Shown: piece by piece, positions 24,996-34,179 of the stretch
How the letters are laid out: each line of letters begins with the position of its first letter
Position numbering within the stretch: the first letter of the stretch is position 1
Assembly: GCA_019739215.1 (NCBI GenBank)
Contig: JAHHDR010000028.1
Span: forward strand, 62,001 to 126,000
Direction of reading: 5' to 3'
Length of the DNA stretch: 64,000 nucleotides
Source: Rhizobium sp.
GTDB lineage: Bacteria; Pseudomonadota; Alphaproteobacteria; Rhizobiales; Rhizobiaceae
Position numbers and translations under genes: made by a program
The notes under the pieces: model-generated
Database searches by the model: none
Told to the model about the DNA's origin: nothing
Seen by the model: only the letters and a program-made list of their open reading frames with translations

Positions 24996-26541
24996 TCAAG
25001 TCCTTTCCCTATCGGAGGCATAGCTTGCCTCGACGATGGCATTGCGGGTGATATCGGCCCCCGTGAGTTCGCGGACGATCCGTCCTTCCGCCATCACCAG
25101 CACCCGGTCGCAGAGATCGGGCAGCTCGTCCGGCTCGGAGGACACCACGAGCACCGCCATGCCCCGCGCGGCGAGATCGCGGATCAGCCGGTGGATATCG
25201 GCGCGGGCGCCGATGTCGACGCCGCGGGTGGGCTCATCGAGGATGAGGATTTTCGGCGCCCGGAGCAGCCAGCGGCCGATGACGACCTTCTGCTGGTTGC
25301 CGCCCGAGAGCAGGCCGACCGGCGTGTCGATCGACGGCGTCTTGACGGCGAGATCGCGGACGATCTGCGCCGAGAGGCTTTCCCGCTTGCGATAGTCGAT
25401 CAGCGGCAGGGCAGGGCTCCTGACGATGTTGAGCAGGTTGGAGAGCTGCAGGTTGAAGGCGACGCTTTTGGTCAGCAGCAGGCCCTCGGCGCGGCGCTCC
25501 TCCGGCACCAGACCCATGCCGGCCTTGACCGCCTGTGCGGGCGTTTTCGGCGCGAATGCCTTGCCGTCGAACACCATCGTGCCTGCATCGGGCCGATCGG
25601 CGCCATAGATCATGCGCACCAGTTCGCTTCGGCCGGCGCCGACGAGCCCGCCGATGCCGAGCACTTCGCCGCGATGCAAGTCGAGCGAAACATTGTCCAC
25701 CTTCGGCAACCGCGTCAGGCCGCTGACGGAGAGGACCGCCTCGTCGCTGACATAGTCCTTGCCGTGGCTCAGTTGCTCCACCGCGCCGCCCACGATGGCA
25801 TGGACCAGGCGCGGGCGGGTCAGTTCGTGCTTGTCGATGACGTCGACCGAACTGCCGTCGCGAAAAAACCGTGACGCGATGGCAGAGCCGCAGAATCTCG
25901 TCGAGCCGGTGCGAGACATAGAGGATGGCCACGCCGGAATCGCGCAGGTCCTCTATGATGCGGAACAGCTTCTCGCTTTCGGCGGCGGACAGCGAGGCCG
26001 TCGGTTCGTCCATGACGATCAGGCGCGCCTTGCGGATCAGCGCACGGCAGATGTTGATCAGCCAGTTCTCTGCGGTGGAAAGATCCTTCACCTCTGCACT
26101 CAGCGGCGCCGAAATGCCGACGCGGCGGGCGACGGGCTCGACATCGCGGGCGATCGCCTTCCAGTCGACCATGCCGAAGCGCGACTTCTTGGGAAGGCCC
26201 AGCATGATGTTCTCGAGCACGGTCATGCCCGGCACGAAGGCGAGTTCCTGGTGGATGAAATTCATGCCGAGGTCAGCCGCCTGGGCCGGGTTGGTGATCG
26301 TGACGGCACTGCCATCCACCGAGACTTCACCGCCATCCGCGTGAGCCAGGCCGGCGAGTATGCGGATCAATGTCGACTTGCCGGCGCCATTGGCGCCGAC
26401 AAGGCCATGGACTTCGCCTGCCTCCAGGGTGAGCGAGACGCCTTTGAGCGCCTGGACGCCGCCATAGGCTTTCTGGATGCCGCGGGCGACGAGGAAGGGA
26501 GGCGTCGTCGACGCCTCCGGTTCCGGATTGGAGGCAAGCAT
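24996..26541 (-). pseudogene. Ribose-type ABC ATP-binding protein (RbsA-like), disrupted by a one-base frameshift
   Basis: Two overlapping frames together make one RbsA-like protein. The first frame starts at 26541 and covers the first cassette (GANGAGKST, VMDEPTASL) up to HRVTVF. The family sequence then continues in another frame from RDGSSVDVIDK through GLVGAGRSE, LSGGNQQK and LDEPTRGVDIG to the stop at 24996. Removing one base from the A6 run at 25863-25868 (plus strand) restores a 514 aa protein. Either the gene is broken or this is a homopolymer error; a similar fault occurs in sbcC. Both cassettes are otherwise conserved, which favours an error or a very recent mutation. Confidence 0.85.
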
Positions 26542-26562
26542 GGTCTGTCCTGTATCGTCCGG

Positions 26563-27504
26563 TTACTGCAGGGCTTCCGGATGCTCCTTGAGGAAGCCTT
26601 CGACCGAGTCCTTCGTGATCAGCACGGCAGGCACTTCGGCGGCCTTGGGCTGCCAGTCCGCGCCGGCCTGCTTGATCTCGACCAGGAGCTTAACCATTTC
26701 GTAGCCTTCGGTGAAGCTGTCTTCCCAGGCGGTCGCGGTCATGTGGCCGTTCTTGATGTTCTCGATCGCCTGGGCATTGCCGTTGACGCCGTAGACCATG
26801 ACGTCGGTGCGGCCCTGGGACCGCAGGGAACCGATCGCGCCGATGGCCGGATCGTCCCAGCAGCCCCAGATCGCGAGCTTGCCGTCCCCGGGAGGATGGG
26901 ATGCCAGCCACGCGTTTGCATATTGGGCGCCGTCCTCGAAATAGCCGGGGATGCGCACTTCGTTTTTCGTCACCTTGATGTCGGGATACTTCGCCAGCAT
27001 CTCGTCCATCAGTGTCTCGCGATTGCGGCAGACTTCGCCGGTGCGGTAGGTCAGCGCGAGGATGTCGCCCTTGCCGCCGAGATCCTCGATCATCTTGGCG
27101 ATGACCGGTTCGGCGATTGGTGCACCCGAACCATTGGTCGCGGCAACTGTCAGCCCGAGGCCGCCGCCCCAGGTCACGACGGGAATATTCGCCTGCTTGG
27201 CGGCGTCGAGGCCGGCGCCGATCGAGGAGGCCGGGAAGACGAGGTCGATGATGGCATGGGCGTTGCGCTGCGCGAAATTCTGGATTGCGGCATTGGCCTG
27301 GTCGGCGCTGCCGGCGGCGTCGACGACCGAGACCTCCCAGCCGAGCTCTTCGGCGGCCTTCTTGGCGCCGTTGATGTAGCGAACGTTGTTCGCTTCGGTC
27401 GCGGCGATCGAGACGAGACCGAGCAGTGGTTTCTCCTCGGCGTAAGACGGCAATGTGGTTGCAGTGATGGCTGCGACGAGCAGGCCCAGTGAAACAAGCT
27501 TCAT
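26563..27504 (-). CDS. Ribose-type ABC transporter substrate-binding protein
   Basis: 313 aa periplasmic binding protein of the sugar-binding type with a Sec signal peptide ending near SYAEE. ATG 27504 has GGGAGGAAT upstream. It is the first gene of the operon with the ATPase, permease and MBL-fold hydrolase genes. LacI-type sites lie in its promoter region (27551-27566) and next to the divergent LacI gene. The ligand is unknown. Confidence 0.9.
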   Translation of the reverse strand: MKLVSLGLLVAAITATTLPSYAEEKPLLGLVSIAATEANNVRYINGAKKAAEELGWEVSVVDAAGSADQANAAIQNFAQRNAHAIIDLVFPASSIGAGLDAAKQANIPVVTWGGGLGLTVAATNGSGAPIAEPVIAKMIEDLGGKGDILALTYRTGEVCRNRETLMDEMLAKYPDIKVTKNEVRIPGYFEDGAQYANAWLASHPPGDGKLAIWGCWDDPAIGAIGSLRSQGRTDVMVYGVNGNAQAIENIKNGHMTATAWEDSFTEGYEMVKLLVEIKQAGADWQPKAAEVPAVLITKDSVEGFLKEHPEALQ

Positions 27505-27550
27505 GACAATTCCTCCCTCCGAACAAGCTGGGGTTTTGTTCAGCGAACGC

Positions 27551-27566
27551 CAGCTAACCGTTTTGC
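27551..27566. promoter_or_regulatory. Probable LacI-family operator, site 1
   Basis: The 16-mer CAGCTAACCGTTTTGC lies 47 bases upstream of the binding-protein ATG. Its reverse complement matches site 2 (27650-27665) at 13 of 16 positions and carries the central AAACGnTT that LacI-family proteins favour. It is likely the operator over the transporter promoter. Confidence 0.55.
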
Positions 27567-27649
27567 TAGCATTCTCGATTTTCGGTGGATGCGCAAGAGA
27601 ATTTTGCATAATGCCTAGACAAATGCTGCTTTCTGTCGCATTTCTTGCA

Positions 27650-27665
27650 GCGAAACGATTAGCTA
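27650..27665. promoter_or_regulatory. Probable LacI-family operator, site 2
   Basis: GCGAAACGATTAGCTA lies 8 bases upstream of the LacI gene ATG. Its central CG is 97 bp from that of site 1, so a looped repressor complex across the divergent promoters and autoregulation are both plausible. Confidence 0.55.
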
Positions 27666-27673
27666 GGTGGTGG

Positions 27674-28705
27674 ATGGCAACGATCCGGGATGTGGCGAAC
27701 CGCGCGCAGGTTTCGACAGCGACCGTGTCGGCCGTCGTCAATGATTCCGCCTATGTCAGCCCGGAACTGCGCGCCCGCGTGCTGGCGGCGATCAGTGAAT
27801 TGAACTACACCCCGTCGCTCGCCGCCCGGAACCTCAAGCGCGGCCGCAGCCAGTTGCTCGCGCTTGTTGTCGCCGATCTCGCCAATCCGTTCTTCGCCCG
27901 GCTGGTCTGGGCAGCGGAGGCCGCAGTCGCCGCCTGGGGCTATTCGCTGGTTCTGTTCAACAGCGACGAGAAGCCGGAGAACGAGCGGCGCATTCTCGCC
28001 CGGATCAAGATGCTGTCCTGCGACGGCATCATTCTGGTGCCTGTCGACGTGGCGGCGGCGCAGCCGCCGCGGGATCCCGAGGGCGAGCCGATCCCGACGG
28101 TCCTGTTCGGTCGCACGGTGGAAGGCCAGAAGACCGACACCATCACCATCGACAATGTCTCGGCGGCCCGGCAGGTCACCAACTACCTCATGGATCTCGG
28201 CCATACCCGCATCGGCACCATCACCGGGCCGCTGCATCTCACGACCGGCCGCGGGCGGCTCGACGGCATGCTGGAGGCGATGCGGGCGCGTGGGCTCGAG
28301 CCAGCGCCGAACCATGTCCGCCCGGGCGAGTTCCGTGAGGACACGGCCTATTCTGTTGCCCGCGAGCTTCTGACCCAGGCCGATCCTCCCACCGCGCTCT
28401 ACGTCGCCAATGGCGTCATGGCGCTGGGCGTCATGCGGGCGCTGGCTGACCTCGGTCTCAAGTGCCCCGACGACATATCGATCGCCTCGACCGACACGAT
28501 ACCGGGTATCGGCGGACTTCGGCCGCGCCTGACCCGCACCGAGCATCCCGTCATCGACATGACCAACGAGGCCCTGCGGCTGCTTGTCGACCGCATCAAC
28601 AGGGGCGTCGGTATGGATGCGCGCAACGTCGTGTTCCAGCCCTCGCTCGTTGTGGGCGAAAGCTGCGGCCCGCTCCGTCCCAGGCCGGCCGAGACAGCGC
28701 CCTGA
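27674..28705 (+). CDS. LacI-family transcriptional regulator
   Basis: 343 aa with an N-terminal LacI helix-turn-helix (ATIRDVANRAQVSTATVSAV), hinge, and periplasmic-binding-like core. ATG 27674 starts exactly at the family N-terminus; longer in-frame extensions are rejected. It is divergent from the ribose-type importer operon and very likely represses it. Paired AAACGnTT sites lie between the two genes. Confidence 0.93.
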   Translation: MATIRDVANRAQVSTATVSAVVNDSAYVSPELRARVLAAISELNYTPSLAARNLKRGRSQLLALVVADLANPFFARLVWAAEAAVAAWGYSLVLFNSDEKPENERRILARIKMLSCDGIILVPVDVAAAQPPRDPEGEPIPTVLFGRTVEGQKTDTITIDNVSAARQVTNYLMDLGHTRIGTITGPLHLTTGRGRLDGMLEAMRARGLEPAPNHVRPGEFREDTAYSVARELLTQADPPTALYVANGVMALGVMRALADLGLKCPDDISIASTDTIPGIGGLRPRLTRTEHPVIDMTNEALRLLVDRINRGVGMDARNVVFQPSLVVGESCGPLRPRPAETAP

Positions 28706-28906
28706 ACAGAAAGCTGCACGTCGCTTCCGGCGACGCGTTAGGCCCGGCCTGTTGCCACCGCAGCTGACCCTACCGAAATCTCCTCCCGCGCCGATCGCGA
28801 GATCGTCACTTCTTTCCTGCCGACAAGTGTCGTTGGAATAGTCCTTCCGGCACGCTGCCTTTCTGCATAACTGGTGATAGTGTGGGCGGATGCAGGAGGA
28901 CATTTG

Positions 28907-29833
28907 TTGAGAAGCCATGCAGTGTCGATCGCGTTGTGCGTACTGCTCGCGACCAACGGCGTTACCGGCCCTGGAGAGGCGAACGGCCAGAGCCGCAGTG
29001 CCAACAAGCTCTGCCTCTTCGAACGGCCCGCGCGTCCCGGCGCGCCCCGGGTCTGCATCCGCAAACATTCCTATGCCCGCGACGTCTGCCGTGCGATCCA
29101 GCTTTTTGCCGCCGAAAACAGCCTGCCGCCCGCCTATTTCGCCCGGTTGATCTGGCGCGAGAGCCTGTTTCGCGCCGATGCGATCAGCCCCAAGGGCGCG
29201 GAGGGCATTGCCCAGTTCATGCCGGGCACGGCCAAGCTGCGCGGTCTCGAGGACAGTTTCGACGTGGTGCAGGCGCTCGCCGCATCGTCTCTCTACCTGA
29301 GCGACTTGCGCGACCGGTTCGGCAATCTCGGGCTTGCCGCGGCCGCCTACAATGCTGGCGAGGGCGGCCTCGGCACGTTCCTCCGCAATGGAAGTCTGCC
29401 GCTGGAGACCCGCAACTACGTCTATGCGATCACGGGCCATCCCGTCGAAACGTGGCGGGACGAGGCCCCGGCAATCGCGGCGCCGCCGCTCGATCCGGCC
29501 AAACCGTTTCTCAACGCCTGCATGCGCCTTGCGACACGCCGGACATTGCGTGATCCCGTCGCCGTCCATTCACCGGACTGGGCGCCCTGGGGCGTCCAGC
29601 TTGCCGCGAATTTCGATCCGAACGTCACCCGCAGGCTGATGTCGGACTCCATGGCCCGCCTGCCGGCAAAGCTACGTCAGGAGCGCGTGGTGATGATCCG
29701 CCAGAAGCGTGTCAAGCCGGGCATGCGGCCGAAATACCAGGCCAGGATCGGTCGGAACTCCAAGAAGGATGCCGATGCGCTCTGCAATGTCATCCGCACG
29801 TCGGGCGTGGCCTGCGCCGTGGTCAAGAACTGA
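28907..29833 (+). CDS. Lytic transglycosylase (SLT domain)
   Basis: About 308 aa. A signal peptide (about residues 1-28) is followed by an SLT lysozyme-like domain: catalytic Glu in IWRESLF, GAEGIAQFMPGTA and AAAAYNAG. It cleaves peptidoglycan in the periplasm. A C-terminal part of about 80 residues, with a SPOR-like ending (NSKKDADALCNVIRTSG), may bind septal glycan. The start TTG 28907 sits six bases after GGAGGA. It is convergent with sbcC; the overlap with sbcC depends on how the sbcC frameshift is read. Confidence 0.85.
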   Translation: MRSHAVSIALCVLLATNGVTGPGEANGQSRSANKLCLFERPARPGAPRVCIRKHSYARDVCRAIQLFAAENSLPPAYFARLIWRESLFRADAISPKGAEGIAQFMPGTAKLRGLEDSFDVVQALAASSLYLSDLRDRFGNLGLAAAAYNAGEGGLGTFLRNGSLPLETRNYVYAITGHPVETWRDEAPAIAAPPLDPAKPFLNACMRLATRRTLRDPVAVHSPDWAPWGVQLAANFDPNVTRRLMSDSMARLPAKLRQERVVMIRQKRVKPGMRPKYQARIGRNSKKDADALCNVIRTSGVACAVVKN

Positions 29834-32800
29834 CCGGGCATGAGCCTGCCCGCCGCCGCGGCATGTTTCAGAAAGAACTCCGGGCATGGATCGTGCTGCC
29901 GGACAGGCTCTTGTCGACATAAAAAACCGTTCGGAATGGCATCCTGCACTTCGCGGACATGGGAAATCACGCCGACGGCGCGGCGATGGCTCACCAGCGT
30001 GTTGAGCGCGTCCAGCACCTGGTCGAGCGTGCCGGTGCCGCTCTCGGCATCGAGGCTGCCGAACCCTTCGTCGATGAAGATCGTGTCGAGCTGGACCTTG
30101 CCGCTTGCGCTTTCGACGACATCTGCCAGCCCAAGCGCCAGGGCGAGCGCGGCAATGAAGCTCTCGCCGCCCGAGAGTGTCGAAGTCGGCCGGGACTTGC
30201 CGGTGTAGATGTCGCTCACGCGAATCCCCAGGCCGCGGCGGCCGCGGCCACTCTCCTCGATTTCGCGCTCGAGCTGGTAGCGCTGGACGGTCATCGGCCC
30301 CAGGCGCATGTTGGCCGCATCCAGCACCTGGTCGAACATCGCGCCGATCGCGAATGTCTCCAGATCAAGGTTCTGGCTGTTCCGGCCGTCGAACAATGCG
30401 GCCATGTGACGGAGCGGTCCGGACCCGGCTTCCAGCGCGTCGAGCCGCGCCATGGCGTCCGCGATCTGGTCCCTCAGGCGGCAAAGATGGTCCCTGTGAC
30501 CGCCGGCATTGGCGCGTGTTTCTATGGCAGCCTGATGCGTGGCCGCAGCCACGCTCACCTGCGCCTCGAGCGAGGTCAGGTCCGGGCGGGCCAGCCCGGC
30601 GATCCTGGCGCCGGCACTCGCCGCCGCCTGTCGTGCTGTCGTCACCTGCTGCCGATGCTGCTCGACACGGCGCCGATCCTCCTCCAGATGCGCGAACATC
30701 GGCTTGAGCGCCTGAAAGGCCGCGTCCGTAAGGCCAGCCGACGCGAGGCGATTGGCAAAGACCTCGGCGGCCCTGTCCAGCCTCTGCTGGCGGTCGACGA
30801 GTTTTTCCTTCGCGGCCTGGAGGTCACGCGCCGCGGCGATCGCGGCCTCCCGCGCGTGCGTCGCAGCCTGTCTGGCAGCCTCGAGGGCCGCGATGCGCTG
30901 ATCCATCCTGCGCCGCCGTTCGCCGGCAGCGGCATCCAGCGCGGCGGCGCTTCGCAATGGCTCGGGAACGCTCTCCAGCATCTGCGCCAGGCGGGATTGC
31001 GCCACGGCCAGATCGGTCCGAGTCTTGGCCGCCCGGTCCTGGAGCTCTGCCTGAGCTTGCTGGCGAGCCCGGAGCTGTGACTGTTGAGCCTCAAGCCGGG
31101 CCTCGAGCGCGGGCACGTCCACCACTGGCCCCAGCGCATCGCTTGCCTTGCCGCAATCGGTGATCTGGTCTTGCAGCAAGTGGGCCGGCCATTCCGGGAT
31201 TTCCAGCGCTTCGAACCGGCCTTGCCGCTCGGCAAGGATATCGAGCGCCGATGCGCGTTTCCTGTCCGTGTGGCGCTCGGCTTCGAGTGCCTCGTCGCAG
31301 CGACGCCTGGCCTCTCGAAATGCCGCGTCAAGGCCCGCATTTTCGACGCGGCCCGTTGCCGGCTCGGGGTGTTCGCGGGCGCCACAGACAGGGCAGGGCT
31401 CGCCGTCCTCGAGCCGGTGCGCGAGATGCATTGCCTGCGCCTCGGACAATTGGCGCTCCGCTTCGGCAAGCGCCGCCTGCGCCTTTTCAAGGGCTTCGAC
31501 GGTCTGTTCGTGACTGCGTCGCTCGCGCTCAGCGACCCGCTCCGCGTCAAGGGTCTGGCGCGCGAGCTCTTCGTGGGCGGCGGCCACCTTGAGGGCTGCG
31601 GTCAGTGTCGCAGCCCGTGCCGTCAGCATCTGCCGCTGTTGCTCGTTGGTGCGGGCCTGCTGGAGGCGGGCGGTCATCGACTGGATATCGGACGTGGCGC
31701 TGTCCACAAGATTCCGGGCTTCGGAGGCGGCCTTTTCGGCGTCTTGATACGCGCTTGCGCGTGCCTCTGCCGCTTCGGCGGCGGCCGCGGAATGCGCAAT
31801 CGTTTCGCGATGCCGCCCCAGAGCCTCGAGGTCCTGGCGCAGGCCATCGATCTCGTCGGCGCGCTGGTTCTCACCCGCCAGAACATCGGTTGCCTTCTGT
31901 TCTTCCTCCGCGGCCTTGCCGGCGGCCGCCTCCCTGCTGGCCTTCTCGTTGCCGGCCTGGTCGAGGTCGCCTTTCGCGGTCCGGAGTATGCCTTCGACGT
32001 CGAGAAGGCTGCGGGCACGATCGGCGTCCGCCACCCGCCGTCCAAGCGCGTCGATCTCGGGACCGAGAGCGATCAGCCTGCCGACTTCGGCTTGCGCGGC
32101 TTCGGACGCGGCAAACAGCTTGTCGGTCTCGCGGACGAGGTCCAGTTCGGTACGCGCAAGGCCAAGCGACTGAGCGGCGAGCACTTCCCCCTGGCTGGTC
32201 TCGGCGAACAATGCCTCGGCGTCTTCGATCCCCGCGACCAGCGCCTCGTTGCTTTCGAACCCTTCCTTGCCAAGCTGGCGGACGCAGACGTCGCGCTCGG
32301 CACGAACCTCGCGCTCGACGTCTTCGGCGTCGGCCTTCATTTTCGCGGTCAGGCGGCGGTAGAGCGAAACGTCGAACAGGCTCCGCAGGATCGTCAGCCG
32401 CTCTTTCGTGTTGGCCGCCAGGAAGGCCTCGAAACGCCCCTGTGGCAGCAATACGATCTGCCGGAACTGGTCGACACCATAGCCGAGCAAGTCCCGCACG
32501 GCGGCGTCGACCGCGCCCGTGCGCCTTTCGGCCACGGCCTTGCCGGGGTTGCCGCCGGAGATTTCGTCGAGGGATAGCCCGGTGGCGTCAAACAGCCATG
32601 CCTCGTGGACGTTGCGCGTCTCGCCGGAGCCGCGCTGCTTGAGCCGGACCTGTTCCGGCCGGCGGCGGACGAGATAGCGCCGCTCGCCGATGTCGAAGAG
32701 AAATTCTACCTCGGTCATCAGGTCGGCGCCGGCGTGGTCCGAGCGCAGCGAGACCGGATCCTGTTCGTCCTTGGCGGGCCTTCCGAACAAGGCGAAGGTC

Positions 32801-32943
32801 ATGCCGCTGAAGATGCTGGACTTTCCGGCGCCGGTCTTGCCGTAGATCCCGAACAGCCCCGTCTGGACCGCATCGCGGAAATCGATGACTTCCGTGCCGG
32901 CGAACGGGCCGAAGGCCTGGAGCGTGAGCCTGACGGGTTTCAT
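29677..32943 (-). CDS. sbcC: SbcC nuclease subunit (Rad50-like), C-terminal frameshift
   Basis: Rad50-like ATPase of the SbcCD double-strand nuclease. It has Walker A GKTGAGKSS near the N-terminus, long coiled coils, the zinc hook CPVC near residue 515, LSGGESF and Walker B FIDEGFGSLD. The expected C-terminus is interrupted. After AIPNGF the frame runs on to 29677 and overlaps the transglycosylase gene by 157 bases. Removing one base from the A6 run at 29921-29926 gives the family ending NGFYVDKSLSGSTI and a stop at 29868 (about 1024 aa), just clear of the neighbour. This is a homopolymer error or a recent mutation. The start overlaps the sbcD stop by 4 bases. Confidence 0.88.
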   Translation of the reverse strand: MKPVRLTLQAFGPFAGTEVIDFRDAVQTGLFGIYGKTGAGKSSIFSGMTFALFGRPAKDEQDPVSLRSDHAGADLMTEVEFLFDIGERRYLVRRRPEQVRLKQRGSGETRNVHEAWLFDATGLSLDEISGGNPGKAVAERRTGAVDAAVRDLLGYGVDQFRQIVLLPQGRFEAFLAANTKERLTILRSLFDVSLYRRLTAKMKADAEDVEREVRAERDVCVRQLGKEGFESNEALVAGIEDAEALFAETSQGEVLAAQSLGLARTELDLVRETDKLFAASEAAQAEVGRLIALGPEIDALGRRVADADRARSLLDVEGILRTAKGDLDQAGNEKASREAAAGKAAEEEQKATDVLAGENQRADEIDGLRQDLEALGRHRETIAHSAAAAEAAEARASAYQDAEKAASEARNLVDSATSDIQSMTARLQQARTNEQQRQMLTARAATLTAALKVAAAHEELARQTLDAERVAERERRSHEQTVEALEKAQAALAEAERQLSEAQAMHLAHRLEDGEPCPVCGAREHPEPATGRVENAGLDAAFREARRRCDEALEAERHTDRKRASALDILAERQGRFEALEIPEWPAHLLQDQITDCGKASDALGPVVDVPALEARLEAQQSQLRARQQAQAELQDRAAKTRTDLAVAQSRLAQMLESVPEPLRSAAALDAAAGERRRRMDQRIAALEAARQAATHAREAAIAAARDLQAAKEKLVDRQQRLDRAAEVFANRLASAGLTDAAFQALKPMFAHLEEDRRRVEQHRQQVTTARQAAASAGARIAGLARPDLTSLEAQVSVAAATHQAAIETRANAGGHRDHLCRLRDQIADAMARLDALEAGSGPLRHMAALFDGRNSQNLDLETFAIGAMFDQVLDAANMRLGPMTVQRYQLEREIEESGRGRRGLGIRVSDIYTGKSRPTSTLSGGESFIAALALALGLADVVESASGKVQLDTIFIDEGFGSLDAESGTGTLDQVLDALNTLVSHRRAVGVISHVREVQDAIPNGFLCRQEPVRQHDPCPEFFLKHAAAAGRLMPGQFLTTAQATPDVRMTLQSASASFLEFRPILAWYFGRMPGLTRFWRIITTRS

Positions 32944-34082
32944 GCCGCATCCTCCGCGACCTGCATTTCGTGCAGCGCCGACGTCACCAGTAGTCGCTCG
33001 GCATCCGTCATCCGCTCGCCGCCGACCTGCTTCAGAAACACGTCGATGACATCGACCGGCACCACGGCTCGCGCCGTCGCCGGCGTCGCCATCTTGGCTT
33101 CCGGCGCCCGCTCGTCGCGTGCGTAGCTCAGGTGGCAGGCGTTCGGGAACACCTCCCGGAGCCGCTTCATCGGTTCGATGAGCGGACTGTCGTCCGTCAG
33201 GATCGCCTTGACGAAATCCGTGGACGGCTCGCTCAGCAGCAGTTCGCCATGCCTGCCACGAAGAACCCGCACGCCGCGCAGCGGCTTGAACGGGATGGTC
33301 TCAACCCGGATGCCGCCCGCGCCATCCATCTCGACGAGGTTCATCGATTTCCCATGGTCGGCCTCGTCGAAGCCGAAGGCCAGCGGCGATCCGGAGTAGC
33401 GGACATGTTCGGCACCCACGACCTGCGGCCGGTGCAGATGCCCGAGTGCGACGTAATGGGCGCCGGCGAAGACCTCGGGGGACACGGTCTCGATGCCGCC
33501 GACCCGTGCGAGCGGGCGCTCCGCGTCACTGGTCCGGGCGCCGGCAACAAAGGCGTGGGAGACGACGACCCACCGGGCCCCGGCCGGCAGGCTGCGCCGG
33601 GCCGCAGCCGCCTGAGCGCGTATGACATGTTCCGGCGTGGCGATCTCCTCGTCAACAAAGCACTCGCGCGCCGCGTATTCGTAGGAGAAGGGAAGGGCGG
33701 AAAAGGCCACCGGGCCATGCGCGTCGGTCAGGACGAGGACGGGCTCGTCGGCGGCGACCACGCCACGGATCAGGGCGCGCCCCTGGTCGGTCAGGACGGC
33801 CATCGCGTCGATCCGGTCGCCGGAATCGTGGTTGCCGGCAATCACCACCACGGCCGCCTCTGTCTCGACGGCGATGCGCTTCATGAAGCGATTGAACTGG
33901 CGGATGGCGGAAGAGGGGGGCGCTGCGCGATCGAAGACATCGCCGGCGATGATCAGGACATCCGCGCGCCGTTCCGAGACCGCGTCGAAGATCTGGTCGA
34001 GGACGACCTGCTGGTCCTCCTCCAGGCCGATGCCGTTGAACTGTCGGCCCAGGTGCAGGTCCGCCGTGTGTAGTATGCGCAT
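32940..34082 (-). CDS. sbcD: SbcD exonuclease subunit (Mre11-like)
   Basis: 380 aa metallophosphoesterase. The motifs DLHLG, GDVFD, GNHD and later SHAF and GHLH are the Mre11/SbcD phosphoesterase set. It forms the nuclease that processes hairpins and DNA ends with SbcC. ATG 34082 begins the family N-terminus MRILHTADLHLG, and longer extensions are rejected. Its stop overlaps the sbcC start (ATGA). This is a housekeeping repair pair inserted among catabolic units. Confidence 0.92.
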   Translation of the reverse strand: MRILHTADLHLGRQFNGIGLEEDQQVVLDQIFDAVSERRADVLIIAGDVFDRAAPPSSAIRQFNRFMKRIAVETEAAVVVIAGNHDSGDRIDAMAVLTDQGRALIRGVVAADEPVLVLTDAHGPVAFSALPFSYEYAARECFVDEEIATPEHVIRAQAAAARRSLPAGARWVVVSHAFVAGARTSDAERPLARVGGIETVSPEVFAGAHYVALGHLHRPQVVGAEHVRYSGSPLAFGFDEADHGKSMNLVEMDGAGGIRVETIPFKPLRGVRVLRGRHGELLLSEPSTDFVKAILTDDSPLIEPMKRLREVFPNACHLSYARDERAPEAKMATPATARAVVPVDVIDVFLKQVGGERMTDAERLLVTSALHEMQVAEDAA

Positions 34083-34125
34083 GGCCCGACTCGTTCCGTT
34101 TCCAAATGCTGCCCTGCATATGGAC

Positions 34126-34153
34126 GATCGACCCTCGATAGCCAAGGTCGATC
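34126..34153. terminator. Possible stem-loop downstream of amino-acid ABC operon
   Basis: An 8-bp perfect stem GATCGACC/GGTCGATC with a 12-base loop lies 27 bases after the ATPase stop, before sbcD. There is no U tract, so it would be a weak or factor-dependent terminator, or only a processing signal. Confidence 0.35.
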
Positions 34154-34179
34154 ACCGGCGCGTCCCGCCACCGACGGCC

